Program-made: the position numbers and the translations under genes
Notes under the pieces: model-generated
The model's input: the letters and a program-made list of their open reading frames with translations, nothing else
What the model was told of the DNA's origin: nothing
The model's database searches: none
Shown here: one piece after another, positions 24,958-32,563 of the stretch
Layout: the number at the start of each line of letters is the position of its first letter
Numbering within the stretch: the first letter of the stretch is position 1
From: an uncultured Acetatifactor sp.
GTDB lineage: Bacteria; Bacillota; Clostridia; Lachnospirales; Lachnospiraceae
DNA length: 36,918 bases
Reading direction: 5' to 3'
Assembly (NCBI GenBank): GCA_910577035.1
Contig: CAJTKW010000027.1
Coordinates: 1 to 36,918, forward strand

Positions 24958-27087
24958 TTACAGGAGGCGCCTTGCCGCGTGTGCGGCTTCCTCCGCTATG
25001 GAGAGGGGCACAAGCGCCACCTCCATCCTGACAAACAAAGTATTCTCCTCCTCCCTGGGCAGCTTCTCCAGCAGGATATTAATACCCGGATCCTCGGTAG
25101 GGAAAATAAACGTGGAAGGTTTTGCCACCCTCCCATTAAGAAACATGTGTTTTCTATGCAGGGGAACAGGCACATCATTAAATGTCAGTTCCCTGATTTT
25201 AACGGCACAGCTATAAAATGCAGGGTCAATACGAAGCATCCGCACTTCCCTGTCCACCTTCAGCTCCAGCTCCACTGTCTTTTCATCCACATACGCCCCG
25301 GACACCAGATACGATTCTTCCTCATGATAACCGTTTCCCCTGTCCTCATAAATCTGAATCCGCTTCAGGCGCTCCGCTTCCCAGTATTTCTCCAGAAAAT
25401 CCCGGAGGGAAAGGGCCTTGTTTCCGATCAGCTCCCACATCTGTCCCATGACCATGCGCTTCCCCGATACGAAGGCCTGGAAGCCTCTCTCCTGTTCCCG
25501 AAACTCTTCCGCCTCTTCTTCCGTAATCTCTAGAGTCTTTAAAATCATATCAAGATTTAATTTATTCCTTTTCTTGTCTTCCAATAAATAACAGTAGATT
25601 GCCCTGAAAGCCAGTTCCCTGGTTTCAACCTGTTTGCCAAAGGTCCACTCATAATCAATCAGCGTCCACCTTTCGCCGTCCACAAGAATATTGGAAAAGG
25701 TCAGATCATAATCCGCCGCCGGATATTCACTGTTGTACCCGATCCGTTCCAGATATTCCTCAAACAGTCTGAGAAAACCTTCCTGGTCGTCCCTCTCCAG
25801 GCACTTGTCCAGCAGCACGGACAAAGGTGTCCCCTGCACAAATTCAAATTCTATATAAACCTGCTCCCCTTCTTCCTTAAGCCTGCAGCAATTGATTTCC
25901 AGCTTTCCCCCATGGTATCTTTCCGTTAAGCTTCTGTATGCCGTTTCCATCTCCCGGATGTGGTCAGCCGCATCCCTGCCTACCGGATATTTCCGCACGC
26001 AGCTCCCCATGTCCCAATTCTTCCCGTTTCCTGCCTCCGGCGTCCTTCCCGTCCTGATTCCCGCTTCCGGCCTCCGGCTGATCTCGGTCCTGATGGCATA
26101 CTCCGGAGCTCTCTCATTGGAGTACTTAACATACTCTGCCTCAAAGTCCTCCCCCACAACAGCAAAAAAAGAATTGGAAAACACAGGGAAAAGACCATCC
26201 TCCGCAATCCCGTCAAAGGCGTTGCGTTCGTCAAACAAAAGCAGCCGGTCCCGGTCAAAATTCCGGAGGTTATTGGAAAGCTCACCTTTTCCTGGCTGGC
26301 GGCCGTCGCTGTACAGGGTAGTCATGAACTTATAATCCGGATAAGGATAATAAAAATGAGACTCCTTTACCCCACAAGCTGCAAATATTTTTTCCAGGCC
26401 CTTTCTGCTGAAGGTGCGGACTCCGCCTCCGTCGGCATAATTCTCGATACCGGAGAAGCAGGTTCCCAGATGATCTTCCCTGCACCCTGCGAAGTATTTC
26501 AATCCGTATTTATTCTCAATGGCAATCAGAATCCTGCCGCCCTTCGCAAGATGAGGCATCAAAATCTTCAGGAAATCCTCGAAGGGTGTCTCACCCCCAA
26601 TATAGCTCTGCCCGTACTCAAATACTCCGATCAGGCAGATATAATCATAATCCCTGGGCAGATCAGGTTCAATGTCCTTAAAGTTGCCCACATGAATGGT
26701 GACATTATCACATTCCCTGTGGCGGTAAGCATTGATGCGGCTCCGCTTTTGGGAGAGGTCCACGCAGGTAACGCTTCCTGCCTTTCTGGCCAGCGCACCC
26801 GTAATCGCCCCGCAGCCGCTTCCCACTTCAAGTACCCTGTGGGACTTATCCATGGGAACCCACTCCACGATGTTTTCCCGCAGTGGCGACAGGTGATACA
26901 GAATCGGCCAGCTTCTCCGCTTCTCAATCACTCCGGCATATTCTGCCGCCGAGCGTTCCCGGGCAATCTTGAGAAGCTCATCCTCCACGTCCCCGTCGCA
27001 GTACAGATCTTCCCCGGAATACTTGCTGTAATCCAATACTACTTTCCCGATCTCCTCCGTGCTCTTGTCCTGAATATCCGTGCTCAT
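24958..27087 (-). CDS. Methyltransferase-kinase fusion protein, candidate WbdD-like glycan chain terminator
   Basis: 709 aa, three parts. (1) About 50-260: class I SAM-dependent methyltransferase, motif I VLEVGSGCGAITGAL (85-99), acidic end of strand 2 at Asp110, YDYICLIGVFEY and GGRILIAIENKYG. (2) About 315-570: protein-kinase/APH-like fold with candidate ATP lysine Lys366 (CVRKYPVG), helix-C glutamates at 379-381, hinge EFEFVQGTPLS, catalytic loop DLTFSNILV (Asp461, Asn466) and metal Asp478 in LIDYEWTF. (3) About 590-709: beta-rich C-terminal domain (LKVDREVRMLRIDPAF, FNDVPVPLHRKHMFLNGR). WbdD of E. coli O8/O9a joins a methyltransferase and a kinase and caps the O-antigen end, setting chain length for export by Wzm/Wzt. 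The order wzm-wzt-this gene, and a Wzt with a C-terminal binding domain, fit that scheme, but homology is inferred from motifs only. A short repeat (RPEAGIRTGRTPEAG) interrupts the kinase N-lobe. Confidence 0.75.
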   Translation of the reverse strand: MSTDIQDKSTEEIGKVVLDYSKYSGEDLYCDGDVEDELLKIARERSAAEYAGVIEKRRSWPILYHLSPLRENIVEWVPMDKSHRVLEVGSGCGAITGALARKAGSVTCVDLSQKRSRINAYRHRECDNVTIHVGNFKDIEPDLPRDYDYICLIGVFEYGQSYIGGETPFEDFLKILMPHLAKGGRILIAIENKYGLKYFAGCREDHLGTCFSGIENYADGGGVRTFSRKGLEKIFAACGVKESHFYYPYPDYKFMTTLYSDGRQPGKGELSNNLRNFDRDRLLLFDERNAFDGIAEDGLFPVFSNSFFAVVGEDFEAEYVKYSNERAPEYAIRTEISRRPEAGIRTGRTPEAGNGKNWDMGSCVRKYPVGRDAADHIREMETAYRSLTERYHGGKLEINCCRLKEEGEQVYIEFEFVQGTPLSVLLDKCLERDDQEGFLRLFEEYLERIGYNSEYPAADYDLTFSNILVDGERWTLIDYEWTFGKQVETRELAFRAIYCYLLEDKKRNKLNLDMILKTLEITEEEAEEFREQERGFQAFVSGKRMVMGQMWELIGNKALSLRDFLEKYWEAERLKRIQIYEDRGNGYHEEESYLVSGAYVDEKTVELELKVDREVRMLRIDPAFYSCAVKIRELTFNDVPVPLHRKHMFLNGRVAKPSTFIFPTEDPGINILLEKLPREEENTLFVRMEVALVPLSIAEEAAHAARRLL

Positions 27088-27147
27088 ACCCCAAGCCTCC
27101 CTGCAAACCTTTCAGCCTTCATACCTGTTTCCCGGCCACTGACATCT

Positions 27148-28479
27148 TTATTCCCTGTGATCCTTCACTTCCACCGTCGAATCCATATCGTAAAACCCTA
27201 CCGTGTCCTTATCGGAAACCACGGTGATGTTCATCACGTCATACAGCCTGTGGTACACCTCAAAAGCATCACCGTGATACCCCGTAACACCCAGGGACAA
27301 CAGATATTCCCCTCCCTGGAGACTCATTTTCTGGGTAAAGGTAATATCCTTGGTCTGTCCGGGCTCCACACTCTCCAGAAAAGCCTTCTCAATCATGGAA
27401 TTGGTCCCTGTGATCTCCGTTCCTTTTACATTTTTAATAGAAAATGCAAAAATCGGTGCCGGGACATGCTCGTCAAACTCCACCCGCATATGCAGAGTAA
27501 ATGAAGTTCCCTTTATAACCGCCGATGTCCTCACCCCTCTGTCATCCGTCAGATCATATTCCACAATGCGGGCCTGTTTCGTCCCGTATTCCAGGGCGGA
27601 CGGATTGACACTTTCGTCCGCCGGGGGGGCGCTTACATCCGTGGAAGCGGCTTCAACGCTTTCTTCCCGGGGATCTATCTCATGGATCAAATCATGATTT
27701 TCCTGCTTTTCCGGGATTTCATACTGCCCCACCAGCACACGCTTATAGGCATCAATCATCTCCTTCGGGGATCCCTCACCCAGAAGCTCTCCCCGATTCA
27801 ACAGGAATACTCTGTCACAGTATTTACTGATACTGCTCAGATCATGGCTGACAAAGACTATGGTCTTTCCCAGCTCCTTAAACTCCTCAAACTTGCGATA
27901 GCACTTTGCCTGGAAAAATACATCTCCCACCGAAAGCGCCTCATCCACAATCAGGATCTCCGGTTCAATATTAATGGATACCGCAAAGGCAAGCCGGACA
28001 AACATCCCGCTGGAGTAGGTCTTCACGGGCTGCCGGGCATAATCGCCAATATCCGCAAATTCCAGGATTGCGGGCAGCTTCTCCTCGATTTCCTTCTCCG
28101 AAAAGCCCATCATCGTGCCGTTGAGGTACACGTTTTCTATACCGTTGTACTCCTGGTTAAATCCCGCCCCAAGCTCCAGAAGGGCCGAAATCCGCCCGTT
28201 TACCTTCACTTCTCCCGCAGTGGGATTGAGAACGCCTGTTATTATTTTTAAAAGGGTTGACTTCCCGGAACCGTTGGTACCTATGATGCCCACCGTCTCC
28301 CCCTTATATATGTCCATGCTGATGCCATGTAAAGCATAGTGCTGCCTGTGAGCCTGTTTTTTCCCAAACCCCAGCGCCTCTTTGACCCGGTCTCTGGGCC
28401 TGTCGTACAGCTTATAGACTTTTTCTATATTTTGCACGACGATTGCGGGAGCCGTCCCGTCATGAACCTTGTTTTGCAT
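27148..28479 (-). CDS. wzt: ABC transporter ATPase of polysaccharide export with C-terminal Wzt_C-like domain
   Basis: 443 aa. The ATPase (about 12-250) has Walker A GTNGSGKST (67-75), Q/H-rich loop region ELGAGFNQEYNG typical of Wzt/TagH/RfbB exporters, signature YSSGM (155-159), Walker B ILIVDEALSVGD (Asp179, Glu180) and the switch SHD (211-213). A linker (255-298) leads to a beta-sandwich-like C-terminal domain (about 300-435; RIVEYDLTDDRG, FTLHMRVEFDE, PIFAFSIKNVKGTEITGTN, GGEYLLSLGV) like Wzt_C of E. coli O9a, which recognises the capped non-reducing end of the polymer. The ribosome site GAGGAG is 6 nt from ATG. A 307-bp repeat-rich gap separates it from its permease gene. Confidence 0.92.
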   Translation of the reverse strand: MQNKVHDGTAPAIVVQNIEKVYKLYDRPRDRVKEALGFGKKQAHRQHYALHGISMDIYKGETVGIIGTNGSGKSTLLKIITGVLNPTAGEVKVNGRISALLELGAGFNQEYNGIENVYLNGTMMGFSEKEIEEKLPAILEFADIGDYARQPVKTYSSGMFVRLAFAVSINIEPEILIVDEALSVGDVFFQAKCYRKFEEFKELGKTIVFVSHDLSSISKYCDRVFLLNRGELLGEGSPKEMIDAYKRVLVGQYEIPEKQENHDLIHEIDPREESVEAASTDVSAPPADESVNPSALEYGTKQARIVEYDLTDDRGVRTSAVIKGTSFTLHMRVEFDEHVPAPIFAFSIKNVKGTEITGTNSMIEKAFLESVEPGQTKDITFTQKMSLQGGEYLLSLGVTGYHGDAFEVYHRLYDVMNITVVSDKDTVGFYDMDSTVEVKDHRE

Positions 28480-28490
28480 TTGTTTCTCCT

Positions 28491-28663
28491 CATAAAAGCG
28501 GCTGCTTCGCCGCTTTCCTCGTTCAGCTTCGCTGCTTTCCCTCGTTCAGCACATGCCAGAACTCACTCATAAAAGCGACTGCTTCGCCGCTTTCCTCGTT
28601 CAGCTTCGCTGCTTTCCCCGTTCAGCACATGCCAGAACTCACTCATAAAAGCGACTGCTTCGC
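28491..28663 (-). repeat. 77-bp tandem repeats with hairpins between wzm and wzt
   Basis: The gap 28480-28786 contains copy 1 (28491-28567, 77 bp), copy 2 (28568-28643, 76 bp; one substitution and one deletion) and a 20-bp start of copy 3 (28644-28663). Each copy also has internal similarity (GCTTCGCYGCTTTCC...GTTCA twice). Copy 1 forms a perfect hairpin on the minus strand: AAAGCGGC, loop GAAGCA, GCCGCTTT (28516-28495), ending 3 nt from the wzt ribosome site. The third, diverged copy retains a stem (AAAGCGAC / GTCGCTTT). No gene of normal size is seen; two short frames beginning MSEFWHVLN (28570-28523 and 28646-28566) lack ribosome sites. Confidence 0.92.
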
Positions 28664-28715
28664 ATTCGACGTCGCTTTCGCGACTCTTCTTTTATTTCGT
28701 GGTCTGGCATTCCCT

Positions 28716-28775
28716 CAGCAGACACGGATAGCGGAAAATTCATGCGAGCATGATTTTCCGTCATCCGCATCTGCT
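28716..28775. repeat. 60-bp imperfect inverted repeat after wzm
   Basis: CAGCAGA..GGAT..CGGAAAAT-CATGC faces GCATG-ATTTTCCG..ATCC..TCTGCTG, centred near 28745. It begins 11 bp after the wzm stop codon and has no U-tract on either side, so it may be a processing or mRNA-stabilising hairpin rather than a terminator. Confidence 0.7.
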
Positions 28776-28786
28776 GGCTGAACTGG

Positions 28787-29773
28787 TTACAGCACATCCG
28801 CAAAGTGAACCTTCAGACGCCTGAACAATGCCGCACCGATTCCAAACAGAACTACCGTCACAATCCAGAAGTACATTGTGGAGAAAAAGTCCTGAAAGAA
28901 CCATTGTCTTTCATAGATCGCGCTCCTGTAACCGTTGACGATATAAACCAGCGGATTCAGCTTGAGAAAAATAACCCAGCCGCCGCTTATATTGCTGAAA
29001 TCCCAGAGAATGGGCGTAGCCCACATGCCGATCTGCAAAGCTATGTTAATGATCTGTGCCAGATCCCGGAAGAAGACTACCACAGAGCAGGTGGTATAGC
29101 ACAACGCCAGTACAAAAATAAACAGACAAGCACTGTAATAAAAAATCTGCAGCGTATAAACCGTAGGATAATAGCCGTAAACGGCCGCCACCACCAGCAG
29201 TACCACCACAAAAAAAGCATGGATGAAGGTTGCCGCAATAATCTTGATAATAGGCAGAATGCTGATCTTAAATACCACCTTTTTGACCAGATAATTATAT
29301 TCCAGCATGGCATTGGTACCGCCGTTCAATGCTTCATTGAAATAGAACCAGGGCACCAGGCCCGCCGTGAGAAACAGGACATAGGGAATGTCGCCTGATC
29401 CCCTGCTGACCTGATTTCCCATAAGCTTATCAAAGACAATATAATACATTGCCACCGTAACCACGGGCTGCGCCAGCGCCCACACCGCCCCCATATAGGA
29501 GCCGGCATAGCGCTTTTTGAAATCGTTTTTTGCCAGCTTCCAGATCAGATGCCTGTTTTGAAACAGCTCTACCGGGAGCGTGGTAAACTTGTCATACCAT
29601 TTTGCAAAGATAAGACAGGAAAGCAGAATTACCGTACAGGACAGTACCTTTTTCATCAGTTCCTGTCGGGGATCCGCTCCGGGGCCCTGGTTCTGATGCA
29701 CGATAATCACAGCCGCCAGCAGGGCCCCCGCTGTGAAAAACAGGGCAATTCCGCCCTTTTTGCTAATCCTCAT
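28787..29773 (-). CDS. wzm: ABC-2 type polysaccharide export permease
   Basis: 328 aa. The core ABC-2 permease starts near residue 73 with the family's amphipathic entry segment (LIWKLAKNDFKKRYAGSYMG, then AVWALAQPVV), followed by about six membrane helices (VAMYYIVFDKLM, YVLFLTAGLVPWFYFNEAL, FVVVLLVVAAVYGYY, CLFIFVLALCYTTCSVVVFF, and a final helix near the C-terminus) and the typical NPLVYIVNGYRSAIY. The first 72 residues are an extra segment with two more hydrophobic helices (about 8-25 and 43-60), making the protein longer than the usual 255-280. GAGGAG precedes the ATG, which is 1 nt after the rfbC stop codon, indicating coupling. It moves the undecaprenyl-linked polymer outwards with Wzt. 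Confidence 0.93.
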   Translation of the reverse strand: MRISKKGGIALFFTAGALLAAVIIVHQNQGPGADPRQELMKKVLSCTVILLSCLIFAKWYDKFTTLPVELFQNRHLIWKLAKNDFKKRYAGSYMGAVWALAQPVVTVAMYYIVFDKLMGNQVSRGSGDIPYVLFLTAGLVPWFYFNEALNGGTNAMLEYNYLVKKVVFKISILPIIKIIAATFIHAFFVVVLLVVAAVYGYYPTVYTLQIFYYSACLFIFVLALCYTTCSVVVFFRDLAQIINIALQIGMWATPILWDFSNISGGWVIFLKLNPLVYIVNGYRSAIYERQWFFQDFFSTMYFWIVTVVLFGIGAALFRRLKVHFADVL

Positions 29774-29774
29774 G

Positions 29775-30317
29775 TCAGCTCCTCCAGCTCGGCCACTTCG
29801 TGTCCCTCTCGGAGAAAATCAGCTCCATACCTTCCGGAATCGGCCATTTCACACCGATAGCCGGGTCGTTGTACATGATGCCTCCCTCATCGCCGGGATG
29901 GTAAAAATCCGTACATTTATAGAAAAATTCCGCATAATCCGAAAGCACCAGGAAGCCATGGGCAAAATTCTTCGGCACATAAAACTGCTTCTTATTTTCC
30001 TCGGAAAGCAGCACACCGTGCCACTGCCCATAAGTCGGGGAACCCTTGCGGATGTCCACCGCCACATCAAATACCTCGCCCCTGATAACCCTCACAAGCT
30101 TCGCCTGAGGATGTTCAATCTGGAAGTGCAGCCCTCTGAGCACGCCCCGCCGGGACGCGGACTGATTATCCTGCACAAAAATGTCCGGAATCCCCGCCGC
30201 CTTATAATCTTCATAATGATATGTCTCACAGAAATACCCTCTGGAATCCCCGATCACAGTAGGGTTAATCACCTTCAAGCCCTCGATTTCAAAGGTTTCT
30301 ACCTCAATTTTTCCCAT
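29775..30317 (-). CDS. rfbC: dTDP-4-dehydrorhamnose 3,5-epimerase
   Basis: 180 aa, normal family length. Cupin-fold signatures: DSRGYFCETYH, FVQDNQSASRRGVLRGLHFQ with catalytic-type His63, KLVRVIRGEVFDVAVDIRKG, SPTYGQW, and FYVPKNFAHGFLVLSDYAEF. It converts dTDP-4-keto-6-deoxyglucose (made by RfbB) to dTDP-4-keto-L-rhamnose. It sits 26 bp after the smaller GH25 gene and 1 bp before wzm, so sugar supply and export are cotranscribed. Confidence 0.96.
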   Translation of the reverse strand: MGKIEVETFEIEGLKVINPTVIGDSRGYFCETYHYEDYKAAGIPDIFVQDNQSASRRGVLRGLHFQIEHPQAKLVRVIRGEVFDVAVDIRKGSPTYGQWHGVLLSEENKKQFYVPKNFAHGFLVLSDYAEFFYKCTDFYHPGDEGGIMYNDPAIGVKWPIPEGMELIFSERDTKWPSWRS

Positions 30318-30343
30318 TTTGCCCTGCTTCCTTTCCTGTTTTC

Positions 30344-31594
30344 TCAGTAGTAGCTTATATTCATATCCACATTGCCGGAAATCCCGTCCACTTCACCCTT
30401 GGAGGTATACTGCCACATCTGGTAATACCCCTCATAAAGCGGCACGCTCCGATATTCCGCAAGCCAGATACAGTACTCGTTATCCAGCCTGTCCGTATAA
30501 AGACGATTGTTGTACCAGTTACGGCTTCCGTAGACTCCCGCCCGGTAGCCGGCATTCTCCACAGTACGGCAGAACGCCTCACAGACCAGGGTCCTGTCCT
30601 CCACGTCCAGTCCGTCCGCCCGCCCGTTGCCTCCTGCGCCCTCGGTATCGATAAACACGGGATAATCCAGATTGTATTCCTTCACCATCTGCAGCACTGC
30701 GGATGCTTCCTCCACGGCCTCCACCTCATTCACCGCCTGGGTAAAGAAATATACCCCCACCGGTATGCCGCTTGCCGCAGCGCCCTTCATATTTGCGATA
30801 AAATAAGGATCCTCCACCAGGCTGCCCGTCACGGAGCCTCTGTACCCCGCCCTGATTATGGCAAATTCCACCCCGGCATCGCGCACCCTGTCCCAATCGA
30901 TCTCCCCGTTCCACTTGGATACGTCAATGCCCACCCGGCTGTTACCCGTAGTACTCTGAAGCTTCTTGATCTCCGTCCTGTCCGCATCCTCCCTGGCCTC
31001 TGCCTCTCCGGTATCCTCGGCCTCCGCATCAATATCCGCCTCCGTCTTGATTAGCAGGGAAATATCATCGATAGCCACATACTCTACCTTATCCTTGACA
31101 TGCACCTTGATCTCATTTTCCGGAACCCTGTATCCTTCCATGGGAAGCAGCTTCACGTAATAATCCCCTGACGCCAGGTCGCCGATATAAATGATCCCAT
31201 CCATATCCAGATCCTTATACTGGCCAAGACCTTCCAGCTCCACAAAGAAGCTTTCCCCCGTCACCGGTTCACCGGACAGATCCACAATCTTAATACGCAG
31301 ATCCTTTTCTACCGAAGTCACTACCATGGACAGCCGGACGGAAGCGTCCATAGCCGCCTCCAGAACAGGATTAACCTCCGGGTCAAAGAAAGTCGCATCC
31401 CGCAGAAATGCCGAAAGGTCGTTGCCGATCTGCCCGTCACCGGAATCCCCCGGTTCCTGTGTCTGAGTATCCCCCGGCGGAACGGCAGGCCTCCGGGGAC
31501 CCTCGTCACGATTGTTGTAAAATACCAGCAGCCCTACCAGCAGGATCACGGCTACAGAAGACAAAATTGTCATCTTTCGCAGTTTAGAGTCCAT
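30344..31594 (-). CDS. Membrane-anchored GH25 family muramidase (smaller paralogue)
   Basis: 416 aa from ATG 31594 (GAGG just upstream), overlapping the rfbA stop codon by 11 bp. One N-terminal membrane helix (about 10-27), a Pro/Gly/Glu linker, a module of about 100 residues (SMVVTSVEKDLRIKIVDLSG, DLDMDGIIYIGDLASGDYYV), an acidic linker (DAEAEDTGEAEARED) and a C-terminal GH25 domain: VGIDVSKWNGEIDW (catalytic-type Asp), AIIRAGYRG, VGVYFFTQAVNE, PVFIDTEG (Asp/Glu pair) and YQMWQYTSKG. GH25 enzymes cut the MurNAc-GlcNAc bond of peptidoglycan. The same linker module and GH25 domain recur in the large protein at 33823-36918. Location inside the rfb/wzm operon suggests wall remodelling linked to polymer display. 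Confidence 0.93.
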   Translation of the reverse strand: MDSKLRKMTILSSVAVILLVGLLVFYNNRDEGPRRPAVPPGDTQTQEPGDSGDGQIGNDLSAFLRDATFFDPEVNPVLEAAMDASVRLSMVVTSVEKDLRIKIVDLSGEPVTGESFFVELEGLGQYKDLDMDGIIYIGDLASGDYYVKLLPMEGYRVPENEIKVHVKDKVEYVAIDDISLLIKTEADIDAEAEDTGEAEAREDADRTEIKKLQSTTGNSRVGIDVSKWNGEIDWDRVRDAGVEFAIIRAGYRGSVTGSLVEDPYFIANMKGAAASGIPVGVYFFTQAVNEVEAVEEASAVLQMVKEYNLDYPVFIDTEGAGGNGRADGLDVEDRTLVCEAFCRTVENAGYRAGVYGSRNWYNNRLYTDRLDNEYCIWLAEYRSVPLYEGYYQMWQYTSKGEVDGISGNVDMNISYY

Positions 31595-32453
31595 TTGCCA
31601 CCTCAACCAGATATTTTCCGTAGTTCGTCTTCATCAACGGCTCCGCCAGCTTAAGAAGCTGCTCCCTGTCGATAAATCCCCGCTTATAGGCGATCTCCTC
31701 AATGCAGGAAATATACAGCCCCTGCCTCTTCTGGAACGCCGCCACGAAATCCGAGGCATCCAGAAGCGCATCATGATTCCCTGTATCCAGCCATGCAAAA
31801 CCTCTGCCCAGCCTTTCCACGTGAAGCGTACCCCGGCACAGATACTCGTTGTTCACGGAAGTAATCTCGATTTCTCCTCTGGCAGAGGGTTTCACATTCG
31901 AGGCAATCTCCACCACATCATTATCATAAAAATACAGGCCGGGAACCGCGTAATTGCTTCTGGGCCGTTCCGGCTTTTCCTCTATGGAAAGCGCTTTGCC
32001 GCTTTCGTCAAATTCCACCACCCCATACTCCCGGGGATCCCTTACATAATAGCCAAAGATGGTGGCACCCTTCTCCCTGGCCGCCACCTCCCGCAGGACT
32101 CTGGAAAAGCTCTGTCCGTAAAAGATATTGTCTCCCAGCACAAGCGCCACCCTGTCGCTGCCGATAAAGTCCGCACCGATAATAAAGGCGTCTGCCAGTC
32201 CCCTGGGATACTCCTGCACCGCATAAGAAAAGCTCATTCCCAGCTGCTGCCCGTCCCCCAGAAGCTCCTGAAACACCGGAAGATCCCTGGGTGTTGAAAT
32301 AATCAGCACCTCCCTGATCCCCGCCAGCATCAGCGTGGAAAGCGGATAATAGATCATAGGCTTGTCATACACCGGCATGATCTGCTTGGATATTGCCTTA
32401 GTCAAAGGATAAAGCCTTGTTCCGGATCCTCCTGCAAGAATAATTCCCTTCAT
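31584..32453 (-). CDS. rfbA: Glucose-1-phosphate thymidylyltransferase
   Basis: 289 aa. Nucleotidyltransferase signature GIILAGGSGTRLYPLTKAIS, then KQIMPVYDKPMIYYPLSTLM, LVLGDNIFYG (metal aspartate), EEKPERPRSNYAVPGLYFYD and LGRGFAWLDTGNHDALLDAS. It condenses dTTP and glucose-1-phosphate to dTDP-glucose, the first step of the dTDP-rhamnose pathway. The ribosome site (AAAGGA) is unusually far, about 14 nt, from the ATG. It is 110 bp after rfbB, across a strong hairpin (32508-32535). Confidence 0.97.
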   Translation of the reverse strand: MKGIILAGGSGTRLYPLTKAISKQIMPVYDKPMIYYPLSTLMLAGIREVLIISTPRDLPVFQELLGDGQQLGMSFSYAVQEYPRGLADAFIIGADFIGSDRVALVLGDNIFYGQSFSRVLREVAAREKGATIFGYYVRDPREYGVVEFDESGKALSIEEKPERPRSNYAVPGLYFYDNDVVEIASNVKPSARGEIEITSVNNEYLCRGTLHVERLGRGFAWLDTGNHDALLDASDFVAAFQKRQGLYISCIEEIAYKRGFIDREQLLKLAEPLMKTNYGKYLVEVANGL

Positions 32454-32507
32454 AAAATAACGACCGTTCCTTTCTTTTTATTCTGATACTTCCTTCCGTT
32501 CACGCCG

Positions 32508-32535
32508 AATGGGAACGATCTTCATCGTCCCCATT
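32508..32535 (-). promoter_or_regulatory. Strong 12-bp hairpin between rfbB and rfbA
   Basis: Minus-strand AATGGGGACGAT, loop GAAG, ATCGTTCCCATT: 12 pairs including one G-U. No U-tract follows (CGGCG), so it is not a classical terminator; it could be an RNA-processing or mRNA-stability element adjusting the RfbB:RfbA ratio. Confidence 0.7.
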
Positions 32536-32563
32536 TACCCCACGCAGCCAACGATACCTTACT

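Noticed and set aside
25960..27504. 514-codon open frame on the plus strand across the methyltransferase-kinase and wzt genes
   Set aside because: Spans two real minus-strand genes and their gap, no ribosome site, no motif; antisense shadow.
28491..28663. CRISPR array
   Set aside because: The repeats are contiguous 76-77-bp tandem units with no unique spacers and no cas genes.
28443..28781. 112-codon plus-strand frame and short MSEFWHVLN frames in the wzm-wzt gap
   Set aside because: Coding appearance comes from the 77-bp tandem repeat itself; no ribosome sites and frame lost between copies because of a 1-bp deletion.
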